From a virus: a DNA stretch of 64,000 bases. Under the pieces are notes generated by a model. That model was not told the DNA's origin. It did not search any database and saw only the letters and a list, made by a program, of their open reading frames with translations. A program made the translations under genes and the position numbers. The stretch is taken from the IMG/VR virus record IMGVR_UViG_3300025141_000016, positions 124,001 to 188,000 of that record; one strand, written 5' to 3'. Below, in pieces: positions 34,101 to 42,897 of this stretch (the first letter of the stretch is position 1; each line of letters opens with the position of its first letter).

Positions 34101-37100
34101 ACGATCTGGCTGCCGAGGTGTTGGTTGGCTATCTCCTCCACGTCCTCACCGGGGAAGCCGAAGGGGTCTACCAGATCACAAAGGTCACAAGCGGACCCCC
34201 GACCGTACTCAACGTGTTTCCGGCTTTCCCGAGCAGCCAGACGACTGCCCAATGGCGCGTATACGAAGCCAAGCCTCGGGACGAGATCGACAACACTCTC
34301 GTAGCTGATGTGCAACAGCAGGTGATGAACCACCTGCCCTCCGAGCCTTTCAAGATCCGGCTGCTCACCTCCACCGGCACCGTGGGGGGATCCCTTGTGG
34401 CCGAGGTGGCCGATGCCATCTCCTCCAACCGCGTGATCTCGTTGCGTTTCGGGTTGGGGGAGGGTGGAAACGCCAATGAGGCCACCCCTGCCTATCTGGT
34501 GCGCGGGGTAAAGATGGGCACCGTGGTCGCCACCGGCCTGGAAATCCCCGACACTTCAGACCTTCACTTTCAAACCTCCCTTGCGGGTGGGACGGCGTAC
34601 TTCAGTTTCCGGGTGGGCGCTGCGGAGTTCACGAGCGGGGTCAACCTCGTCATGGTGGCCGTAGCAGGGACACCGGCTGCGGGAACCGTAGAGATCGTCG
34701 CGGGCAGCGGAGAAGTCGTCTTTGCCGACGATGTGGTTTCGGACCTCTCTGGGAGCACCGTCTTCTACGACCAACAGTTCCTCAACCCAGACGATCTCAC
34801 CGCAGGTGAGTGTGAGATCAACGCCTCCGACGGAAGCATCAACATCTCGACTTCCGATGCAGGCACCTATGCCGGTGAGACGGCGTACTTCGTGGAGGAG
34901 ATGGTCACGGTCAACGATCTCGACGTGAAGACCTCTCCCGTCAGCGGGAGCATCCTCTTCAAGAAGCCCTTGCGGGCCATGCAGATCGTTGAAACCAACT
35001 ACTTCCAGGCTGACACGAACGGGGACAAGGCCACCGACACCGACGGCAACTACATCGAGGTCACCGAGTTCCTTCCCCTCATCGTGAAGCTGGAGGTGGC
35101 GACTCGGATTGATGACTACACGTTCTCCTTCAACCCGACCGGGAGAACGTACTCCGAGGTAGTCGATCCCTTCATGTGGGTCGGCGTGGAACTCCAGAAC
35201 TTCGCAGGCATAGAGACAGCCTTCATCGAGGTAGACGAAGACCTCGGCATCTACCTCATCAAGTTGACGAGTGCCGTGGAATCCACGGACGAGGTGAAGA
35301 TCAACTACGGCGTGCTGGAAGCCTTTGGAGGCGAGTCAGCGTACACCGTCTCCACACCTCCGGTGTACCGGAAGCCGTTTTTTCTGTTGGAGGGTCAAAC
35401 GTCCTTCGACTTGGAGACTGACCGGTCAGCGGATTTCCCGGTGGGGCATCTCCTCATGCTGGGACCGCAGCCCCTCTACATCAAGACGGTGGCCTACGAC
35501 ATCACCACTGACCTCACGACAGTCACCATCACCCCGGATCCCTTGGGGGAACTCGGGAGCCGTGCGGTGGGACGGGATTCAGGGCTTACCGTCTCCGATT
35601 TCCCGGTGTCTGTGACCCTCTCTCCAACAGACACAGAGGGCTTCATGCCCACGCTGGACACCTCTACTGCAACAGGGACTCCCTTGCTTGCCGTGGATCG
35701 GGGTCAGTTGGAGGTGGTCTTCTACGGGGATGTGCGGCAGTACACCAAGCCCAATCACCTGCTGGAGATTGAGGAGTGCCCCTACATCATCATCAACTCC
35801 TCCATGTCTGATGATGGTCGCAACACCATCGTTGAGATCGCCACCCCAGCCTACAAAGCCCACGACAACAGCAACACGGTGCGGATCAGTATGCGCCCCG
35901 TTTACCAGCCCAGCCCCATGGAGTTTGCTGGGATTGCCCCTTTCGTGACCAGCGAGGAATACAACCTCTTCCTCATGGGGGCGACAGAGAGCGGGGTCGG
36001 CGTACCGGGCAAGGAGTTGATCGAGGGAACCCACTACACGACGGACGCAGCTACGGGGGAGATCATCTTCCAGACCCCCACACAGCCCCCGTTGAACCCC
36101 GGAGAATGGCTCCACTTCCGCTACACACGGCAGGTAGTGGTGAACCCCTTGGTGAAGGATGACGCGCTCCTATACCCGCTCTACAAGGGCAGCTACCTCT
36201 ATATGACGGTCCCCTCGGTCCCCAACAGGCTCCTCGGGAGCGTGTTGCGGGCCAAGTACACCTACCGGAACCCCGATTCTTTCTACTTCTCCACCCTTCC
36301 TATGAGGAACTACCTGGGAGACGTGGCCAAGGTATCCGCCGCCAAGGGCGGGTCAGCACCCTCGGGAGGCCCTGTCCTGGCGTTCCCCGGCGAGTCCAAC
36401 ATGGGAAGCCAGGGAGCCATGGGGTTGCGGGGGGAAGCACAGGACTACCGTGACCAAGACCGGGGAGGACGTGTCTACGTCGAGTTCTTCAACGGGGTCA
36501 TTGTGGCCTTTGAGCAAGTGCTTGAAGCCATGGATGGTCGCATCATCGGGGACAGAGACGGGAAGTTCCTTTTCTTCCTCGGGCGTGACAAGCGGTATCC
36601 ACCTCCCGGCTACGAGGACTCCATCAGCGGGGAGTTGAACCCTCGCCTCATCTGGCGCGAGGTCATCGAGAACTGGTCCCCCTCCGACTACACCGACAAC
36701 GATGGGTGGTACATGGAGGCGGATCCGGTATTTGACCCCACGACAGCGGAGATCCCCGACACGGGGGAACGCCCTGGCGCTCCCGATGGAATAACCCCGG
36801 ACCCCCACTCCCTCTCTTTCTACACGGGTCGGCAGCGCCATCGGGTGAAGAACGACATGGACGACCGCCTGTTGATCGGGTTCGGTCGGCCTCGTGGGCT
36901 CGCTTTCCTGTTCCCAAAGTTCGACGTGCCTGGGAAGTTCAAGGACATGTGGCAGGACCACGAGTACAGCCGCCTGTTCCCAGAGAAGACCACCCACTTC
37001 ACGCGGTTGTTCCCCGGCCTGGAAGCGGTCATGGGGGCAACGGGCTTCACAGATCCGGGCTACTACTCCTCTGGTCGTAAGATCGAGGTGCCTGGACCGG

Positions 37101-40100
37101 AGCCCGGAGAAACCACCGAGCAAAAGGTCAAGACACGCAAGACCGTCAATGGGGTCATCTGCAACCCAGCCCTGGGCGACATTCAGAACATCTCGGATGT
37201 GACTGCCGAGGACCGGCATCCCCGCGCTCGCGTGTGGGCTTACTATCCGTTGGGTAGTGCGGAGTTGGACGCGGCTTTGGGAACCACCACTGCAAGCCCT
37301 CCATCTGCGACATTCGTAGCCACGCCGGTTCCGTTGAGCGAGTTCCCGATCAACCCGGACACGGGGTTCCCTGACATTACGCAGTTGCTTTCGCAAGGTG
37401 GGGGCATTTCTGACTTGGAGTCAGGAGATGCAGCCCTGTCCACGCCAGCCTTTGTGGGGTCAACCACCGCTGGGGAGGCACCCCGAATCAACTTCGGAAA
37501 GCCGGACGGCACCATCTATTCCCTGACAGCGGACTCGGACCTCAACGGGGTCTATATCGGAGAGGTCCAGGCCGGTTGTGTTTTGGTGCTCGTTGATGTG
37601 ACGGGGGCACCGTTGGCTGGGTCCAGCGTCTTCGTCAATGAAACTATCCCCCTGGAAGACGTGATTTCCGCCGATGGTGGGTACGGAGACACGGTGTTCT
37701 GTGGTCCTACCAGCGGAACCCTGGACCCCACTTCCGTCCCGACACAGCCCACCCTGGATGAAACTGCTGAAGCTACCCAGGGGCTTCCCGACTACCGCAT
37801 CCAGTTCGACCTCAAAGTGGGCCGTCGGTCAGGCACCTTCATCGACGCATCGCTTCCCACCGCTGACGATGCGTTCCCGTTCCCTCTGCAAAAGTGGTTC
37901 GGCCAGAACCCTCCCTCTCCGCTGTCCTGCGTCGAGGGAGTGGTCGAGTTCGTCAACACGTCAACGCAGCCGCTCCAACTCCCGTGCCTGTTGGGCGAGG
38001 ACAAGGACGACAGCGGTGACTACCAGATCCCCTACATGCGGACCACGAACACCGAACTCGTGGTGCTCGGGGAAGTAGCTGCCTCACTGGTCCTGTTGTT
38101 CATCGACACGTCAGCAGCCCTGCCCCTCCCGGCAGGTGTTCCTGCCATCGAGCAGCAAGACCTTTCACTGGCGGTCTACCCCAACGAGATCGTCGTCAAC
38201 AACGGCACCATCGTCCAGGCCACCGACTATCCTGGCTATGCCCTCAACCCTGCCACTCTCTATGTGGGGGCTGCCGCCGCTGACGGTGACCTTCGCCCTG
38301 TGGAGACAGCGGGGGCCTACACCGCGAACTCGGGCATCGGAGACGTGCGGCGTTTCGACCTCATCTTGTCGCAAGCTGACCAAGCCCTCGTAGGGGCAGG
38401 AAGCATCCCGGCTGGAATGACCGGCATCTTGACCGTGGGCGACGTGGAGCAAACCGCTCCTTCAACTGACCCCAACCGTCCTTCGACGCTGGAAACCCCA
38501 CGGTTCGTGACCCCAACTGCCACAGGGATGGAACATAAGTACACCATCCGTGGGTTCGCAGCGAATGTGGCTGACGACACAGGGGACAACGGGTTCCACA
38601 TCACCGAAGTCTCGGGCGGTGGACAGCGGGATACCGTTTTCCACTTCGGGACGGTTCCCCTCATCCGACTCACAGAACTCGCAGCCCTCATCCCCGGCAC
38701 GCCTCCCGCCGCAGGTGTGGGAAACGCCCTGGTGATCCGCATCTATGACGCGGACCCCTCACTGGCTCCTGCGACGGACCCCTTCATCGGAGCCCTTGTC
38801 ATCCCCTGGGACGATCCGGGCGAGGTCATGTACGCCTGGAATGAGGCCGCAGCAGCGACAACAGCCATCACCACGGACCCTGCCGGGGTCGGGGTTGTAT
38901 TCACCGCCGACACTGTTTCTATCCAGTGTGTAGTGGCACAGCCGTCAATCATGGTTGCCTTGGGGCTCGTGGTTTCCACCCACTACGACTTCACGTTGGA
39001 CTTCGACACCTACTTCGACCCTGATACAGTGGCCTTCACGTCCGGGGTACTTGTCGGAGGTGCTGGTCTGGGCTCCTTGACCTGTGAGGTCGGGCGAGAT
39101 CGTCTGACCTTCAAAGAGGCGCTGGCCTTCAACCTCGCCAAGCCTCGGGGATACAGCCCCGCCAACGACCCAGGGAATACCAACCACGGACACGAACTCG
39201 GTGTCCAGATTGCCGTGCATGAGGTCACCTGCCAGGGTGTCCAGGGCTTCACGGTGAACTCCCCCGCTGCGATCAACGGAGCCCCGGCTCCGGGGGCGGC
39301 TGGGTTCGGAACCCACTACCTCACCTTGTTGGAGCGCATGGGTCCGAGTCCCGATGCAAGTGTCAGCGCCTTGGTGGAGTACACGGGCACCTGGGACGGC
39401 TCTGACGGCTCCCTCCGACTCATGGCATGGGAAGGGTACGAGAACACCCCCCTCGCCGCCGACGTGTCCACCATCAAGTTCGCCGGAGTCCCTTCATCCA
39501 ACGCCAATGAAACCGCCGAGATTGCGGCTGGGTTTGGAGTCATGGCAGACAAGGGCTTCATCGACACCACCATGGGGCTGGACCTCGATGGCAACCGCGA
39601 CTACATCTACGGGGCGGCTTTGTTCTTCCCCCTCGTACCGGACGTGGAGGCGGGAGACATTGTGGTGGTGGATGCCGGAACCACATCATCCGAAGCCGTC
39701 AAAGCTGGGACGTACCTTGTTCGTCATGCCGTGTCCTATGATGCAGGGGACGCATACGCGACCCCTGCTGCGAGCATCCCCTTCGTTCAGGCCCCGCTCC
39801 GTCCCGCTCGTCAATGGGACGATGCGACCGCTCCGGTCCCCAAGGCTGAAGCAAAGTTGGCGGGCACCCCTTCCGGGTCCGGGGGCTTTGACTGTGTGAA
39901 CGTGGACTTCCCCACCATCTTGGAAGTGGACTCCGTAACCAATGAGGTGACCCTACAGGGCGTAGTCCCCGTGCCTGGAACCCCGAACGGCCACGGATGG
40001 GCAGATCCGGCAACGGTGCCCAACAACCGCCATGTTCACTTGATTTTGGGGGATAAATACGCGGAATACGACAGTGCAACCTCCGCATGGCACATCAAGC

Positions 40101-42625
40101 AAGTCACTGTCCGTTTGGAGTACGACAGTCTGGGGGCCTACGACCCGGATGCTGGGACGTTGGTCCTCAACATGTCACCGGGAGCCACCCCATACTGGAC
40201 AGACAACCTCAACACCAAGGAAGGGCAGCCCACCACCGATGTTGACTGGTACACCTTGGCGGTTAGTGGCACTCGTGTCAGCGGGATCAACTACCTTCCC
40301 ATGCAACAGATGGGGACGCATCTCCCAGCCAATAATGTGGTTGGACCCAATGAGGTCGATGATGGATTCGGGCTCGGAATAAGCCTCATCGCAGGTTTCC
40401 GAAACGTGCTTGTGGGGAACCGGAACCCCGACATTATCGACGCATACATCAGTGATGTAGGCGATGATGTGTTCAAGGACTTCAACACCCCCATCACAGG
40501 CAATCTTCAGAACACCGTATTGGGGGCTGTTGACCCCAACAGTCTTGGGGTGGGGATCCCACTTCCCAAAGACAATACCGACTTCTACCCAGTACGCGGG
40601 GAGGCGGTGTACGGCAGGATCTACGACAACACGGGGGCGGGGACTCAACAGACTGAAATGTCCGGGGTAGCGACCTACTTGGACCTGTCCCAATGGGCCT
40701 CGCTGCTCGTGGACGATGCCTGGAGCCTCATTCACTTTGGCGACACAGACACTCACGGCATCGTATTCTACGACTCCACAAACACCCTCATGGGTACGAT
40801 CCCCCTCCCCCAGCCTCCCATCGTTCCGTGCCTGTTGCCGGGGGACCGGATCGTGTTCGGGGACGACATAGACCCGGCAACAGCGGCTCCTGGCTTCTTT
40901 GCCCTGGCAGGGATCTTCTTGGAGCCATCCTTCCCCCTTCCCACCGCGAACCTTCATTTGACGGCCCCTCGGGTGGTGGCGGCTTCTTACGGGGCACTCA
41001 CCACAGCCGACGTTGGAACACGAAACGTCCACGACTACACCCCCACTGGCTCCCCCAACTTGGACAATGAGGGGGTCCACTACTTCGTGCGGCGTGTCCG
41101 ACGATGGCACGATGCCCAGAATGAGATCATCTCGGGGTTGGATCCTTTGCGGTTCGCCTATGAGATCCGCCGTGGGGTCACCGCTTCCTACTCGACAGCA
41201 TCAACCTCACGGACCTTCGTGGCCGATCTGGCGACGTATGGAGCCGCCACCAACCTGGGAGCCTTCACCAACGAGGACGTGAACATCCACGCCGGGGACA
41301 TGCTTCGGGTCTTTGACTCCACCACGGGGCTTCTTCTCGACACGGCTGAAATCGAGTCCGTTGAGGGCACCGCCACTCTACGGTTGAAGCGTCCTGGCCT
41401 GACCGAAACCATCGTGGGCGGTGAGCCCTTTGAGATTTACCTGAACCAGCCCATCATCCCCCATGAGCAATCCAATGAGCAGTTGATGGACCTCGTGACG
41501 GACTCTGTTGTGTTCCGCCGCACCGTGGACTACGCCGCAGCGGAGACAGAGGGCGGCAAGGTCGTCGCCACGGGTGAACTGTCCGACACCACGACGGGAC
41601 CGGGTGCGATTACCACCTGGGCAGAGGAGGGGGTCGAGGAAGGTGACTATGTGATCATCGACCCAGCCGGTGTCCTCTACGAAGACACCGAGAGGGGAGG
41701 CAGACCTCTTGGCGATCAGAGCGTCACCGGACGCGCAATCCACATCGCAGGTGGCCCCACCAAGCTGGATGATAACCGAGGCTTCTACAAGGTCACGGCA
41801 GTCGATAAAGACTCGTCAGGGGCCAGCTTACCGGGAACTCTTGCCGTGGACGGCGAGTCTCGCTTCTCGGACGGGAGCATTTTCGGGGAAGACCCCACTA
41901 CGGAAGGGTACGTCGTGCTGCCCCTCATCACGCAATCTGACCTAACAGGCGGGGCCGAGGGCCAGCAAGACCTCCGACCCACCGCAGAGCCCGTCCCTGT
42001 AGGCGGCTCTTACTTGGACCGGGTTACCCCCGATGACTTCAAGAGCATCGAGCCTTTCGGGTACGAGATCATCCGGCCCAACAACATTTTCTCCGAGGAC
42101 GCACTGGAACTGGTGTTGTTCATGCGGGAGAGGATGTTCTCATGGATGGAGGAGATCGTGATTTCCCGCTCCCAGAGCGGCGACTACTTCGTCTTCCAGC
42201 GGGACGACCACATCATCGACGTGGGCTCCGCGACGGACCCCCTTGCGGGACTCGGGTTGATCTCCAACATCGTGGCAGAGAGCCTTGCGGGGCTCACCGC
42301 GACGACCCCGTTCGCCAACGTATCCGACTGTTTGAGTGTGCTTGACCGACGCTTCTGGATCCTCGACTTCCGTTTGGATGCCCTGGGCTACACCCAGTTC
42401 GTAGATGATACGTGGGGGCAACGTCCTGTCCTCCCCGACCTCATCGACGGGGTGTTGAACCTTGACGACCGCTTCCGCGACCAGCGGTACTCGTGGGTGT
42501 CCTTCCGTGCCAACCGAGAGGATGGCTCCATTCAAACCGCCCGCCGAGCCGAGAACCGCCTTCCTGGCCGCCTCCAGAAGCAGCGAGAAGCGTTGCTTCG
42601 GAAGAAAGCCTTGGATGAGTCGTAG
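31169..42625 (+). CDS. Giant virion structural protein, 3818 residues
   Basis: This gene spans 11.5 kb from GTG 31169, with AAAAGGAG upstream. The protein is acidic, Gly/Thr/Pro/Asp-rich and beta-rich throughout, with few Cys and no enzyme motif visible. Many short segments look like small beta-sandwich or fibre domains (for example FFLLEGQTSFDLETD and VYNGVI-type strands). The last 200 residues are different, helical and basic. Position after hub and spike suggests a baseplate wedge, tail needle or fibre. Its size is extreme for one phage structural chain. Function is inferred from context only. Confidence 0.75.
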   Translation: MGFNLDGYVLRPARVASGNSPDTNEATTGVDRSQMDGAEMATLGYTVAPTGGRFTTAVEPYGDMYRAAVLQKPESREAEETYCVFAATTGSLSTVESEFLAQSASSDAVTVVPGTLAVEGGVWNDGTDTFLVLDPGGRDISSVSSLVIIKGPIVPGAPPTYVTITDGGSPGFLSQDPSIGKVVLDSTALDPAYLNGGFSKERGDQILLVTYILGGPTFWWTRNDQDVTRFGWDGKNQRWSPLQGSLPRDLGAVNGEDEFKLTPPLTRFAVGDMLPYDDTTTDSYALVRSGLYPDSISTPLTILVVTDEEAASGTWSGSWIDPATGTAADAVVGVYSGDLLLNPTYIEANAGRTLWYNPETFVVDADGDLGEVADFYPLALVPTSIGFPALSPVPGPTDRPFLRIGSRRYLTPYAVDTDADLPTPADFPAGNFYWSRMTGRIVLSKHDIDRCTPGASTTNPTPDFSDYDIFYLGARLYYDGVSLNTQPLPVKAPTPVFDEAGLPLDGDPETVPIFGKLYIPRAVPLPPPGISGVLWVPDGSGDTPSIDEKTIPLTRPNGCGMMREIEGIGDTFFFGESYAYEKTDVEEYDEDLPVLKFKVPKNTVAVSRLQDPDMTGSPLEEYSRLQMRRRLVKGEALYFLQAQITPSVYADEARIFSRFGEPFTLLGTETLTFNVDDFAGGYKWVATTLGAGEFSAAEVAADIQATSGVPAGSVGSLRGRIFIRDADLKIGKVEIGWDQSDATDLSGPAALGFLPGWRVSLPLPAAPAPNFCWLPDNGAAMGVFRSPVNMDRRDDTPDIRAKSQFDDLLLTDNITGMPFFSINQPPLEDMPGYDEGVHFRMAIGLLTVDLKNYHTTLGVGIKYDWVFDRLVWTEEGETSATQVAFPTSTLQLDHPAILPETVSALAMDDTAFGLRVKGPLDDSYATKIRGEDFLMPGGGQPGQALLVSVEGGVKASGGCGQFTAGTTTFEDPNVPDQDDLAAEVLVGYLLHVLTGEAEGVYQITKVTSGPPTVLNVFPAFPSSQTTAQWRVYEAKPRDEIDNTLVADVQQQVMNHLPSEPFKIRLLTSTGTVGGSLVAEVADAISSNRVISLRFGLGEGGNANEATPAYLVRGVKMGTVVATGLEIPDTSDLHFQTSLAGGTAYFSFRVGAAEFTSGVNLVMVAVAGTPAAGTVEIVAGSGEVVFADDVVSDLSGSTVFYDQQFLNPDDLTAGECEINASDGSINISTSDAGTYAGETAYFVEEMVTVNDLDVKTSPVSGSILFKKPLRAMQIVETNYFQADTNGDKATDTDGNYIEVTEFLPLIVKLEVATRIDDYTFSFNPTGRTYSEVVDPFMWVGVELQNFAGIETAFIEVDEDLGIYLIKLTSAVESTDEVKINYGVLEAFGGESAYTVSTPPVYRKPFFLLEGQTSFDLETDRSADFPVGHLLMLGPQPLYIKTVAYDITTDLTTVTITPDPLGELGSRAVGRDSGLTVSDFPVSVTLSPTDTEGFMPTLDTSTATGTPLLAVDRGQLEVVFYGDVRQYTKPNHLLEIEECPYIIINSSMSDDGRNTIVEIATPAYKAHDNSNTVRISMRPVYQPSPMEFAGIAPFVTSEEYNLFLMGATESGVGVPGKELIEGTHYTTDAATGEIIFQTPTQPPLNPGEWLHFRYTRQVVVNPLVKDDALLYPLYKGSYLYMTVPSVPNRLLGSVLRAKYTYRNPDSFYFSTLPMRNYLGDVAKVSAAKGGSAPSGGPVLAFPGESNMGSQGAMGLRGEAQDYRDQDRGGRVYVEFFNGVIVAFEQVLEAMDGRIIGDRDGKFLFFLGRDKRYPPPGYEDSISGELNPRLIWREVIENWSPSDYTDNDGWYMEADPVFDPTTAEIPDTGERPGAPDGITPDPHSLSFYTGRQRHRVKNDMDDRLLIGFGRPRGLAFLFPKFDVPGKFKDMWQDHEYSRLFPEKTTHFTRLFPGLEAVMGATGFTDPGYYSSGRKIEVPGPEPGETTEQKVKTRKTVNGVICNPALGDIQNISDVTAEDRHPRARVWAYYPLGSAELDAALGTTTASPPSATFVATPVPLSEFPINPDTGFPDITQLLSQGGGISDLESGDAALSTPAFVGSTTAGEAPRINFGKPDGTIYSLTADSDLNGVYIGEVQAGCVLVLVDVTGAPLAGSSVFVNETIPLEDVISADGGYGDTVFCGPTSGTLDPTSVPTQPTLDETAEATQGLPDYRIQFDLKVGRRSGTFIDASLPTADDAFPFPLQKWFGQNPPSPLSCVEGVVEFVNTSTQPLQLPCLLGEDKDDSGDYQIPYMRTTNTELVVLGEVAASLVLLFIDTSAALPLPAGVPAIEQQDLSLAVYPNEIVVNNGTIVQATDYPGYALNPATLYVGAAAADGDLRPVETAGAYTANSGIGDVRRFDLILSQADQALVGAGSIPAGMTGILTVGDVEQTAPSTDPNRPSTLETPRFVTPTATGMEHKYTIRGFAANVADDTGDNGFHITEVSGGGQRDTVFHFGTVPLIRLTELAALIPGTPPAAGVGNALVIRIYDADPSLAPATDPFIGALVIPWDDPGEVMYAWNEAAAATTAITTDPAGVGVVFTADTVSIQCVVAQPSIMVALGLVVSTHYDFTLDFDTYFDPDTVAFTSGVLVGGAGLGSLTCEVGRDRLTFKEALAFNLAKPRGYSPANDPGNTNHGHELGVQIAVHEVTCQGVQGFTVNSPAAINGAPAPGAAGFGTHYLTLLERMGPSPDASVSALVEYTGTWDGSDGSLRLMAWEGYENTPLAADVSTIKFAGVPSSNANETAEIAAGFGVMADKGFIDTTMGLDLDGNRDYIYGAALFFPLVPDVEAGDIVVVDAGTTSSEAVKAGTYLVRHAVSYDAGDAYATPAASIPFVQAPLRPARQWDDATAPVPKAEAKLAGTPSGSGGFDCVNVDFPTILEVDSVTNEVTLQGVVPVPGTPNGHGWADPATVPNNRHVHLILGDKYAEYDSATSAWHIKQVTVRLEYDSLGAYDPDAGTLVLNMSPGATPYWTDNLNTKEGQPTTDVDWYTLAVSGTRVSGINYLPMQQMGTHLPANNVVGPNEVDDGFGLGISLIAGFRNVLVGNRNPDIIDAYISDVGDDVFKDFNTPITGNLQNTVLGAVDPNSLGVGIPLPKDNTDFYPVRGEAVYGRIYDNTGAGTQQTEMSGVATYLDLSQWASLLVDDAWSLIHFGDTDTHGIVFYDSTNTLMGTIPLPQPPIVPCLLPGDRIVFGDDIDPATAAPGFFALAGIFLEPSFPLPTANLHLTAPRVVAASYGALTTADVGTRNVHDYTPTGSPNLDNEGVHYFVRRVRRWHDAQNEIISGLDPLRFAYEIRRGVTASYSTASTSRTFVADLATYGAATNLGAFTNEDVNIHAGDMLRVFDSTTGLLLDTAEIESVEGTATLRLKRPGLTETIVGGEPFEIYLNQPIIPHEQSNEQLMDLVTDSVVFRRTVDYAAAETEGGKVVATGELSDTTTGPGAITTWAEEGVEEGDYVIIDPAGVLYEDTERGGRPLGDQSVTGRAIHIAGGPTKLDDNRGFYKVTAVDKDSSGASLPGTLAVDGESRFSDGSIFGEDPTTEGYVVLPLITQSDLTGGAEGQQDLRPTAEPVPVGGSYLDRVTPDDFKSIEPFGYEIIRPNNIFSEDALELVLFMRERMFSWMEEIVISRSQSGDYFVFQRDDHIIDVGSATDPLAGLGLISNIVAESLAGLTATTPFANVSDCLSVLDRRFWILDFRLDALGYTQFVDDTWGQRPVLPDLIDGVLNLDDRFRDQRYSWVSFRANREDGSIQTARRAENRLPGRLQKQREALLRKKALDES

Positions 42626-42666
42626 CCGGTAATGTGGCTGTATCGGAGCAACAGGGAGAGAGCACC

Positions 42667-42894
42667 ATGAACGCAGACGAAATCAAGAAGAGGTTGAAGG
42701 ACATGGGCATCCCTGTGGGTGAGTTCGGTCAAACGACCGCGAGGGACAATCTGGAATCTCCCGTCTTGAAGCGTCAAAAGGAAGCCCTCTCCAAAATCGA
42801 AGTGCTCCTTGATGCCGAGTTGAGGCAAGAGCAAGAGAAGATGGCGACCGCCCATGCGGCCCTCCAGCGATTGAAGCACGGCGGGGGAGGGTGA
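42667..42894 (+). CDS. Small coiled-coil structural protein
   Basis: The product is 75 residues from ATG 42667, with GGGAGAG upstream; the in-frame GTG at 42634 is less likely. The C-terminal 45 residues form a charged helix (KEALSKIEVLLDAELRQEQEK) suited to a coiled coil, ending in Gly. It sits between the giant protein and another virion protein, so it may be a small connector or chaperone. No family is recognised. Confidence 0.6.
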   Translation: MNADEIKKRLKDMGIPVGEFGQTTARDNLESPVLKRQKEALSKIEVLLDAELRQEQEKMATAHAALQRLKHGGGG

Positions 42895-42897
42895 TTT

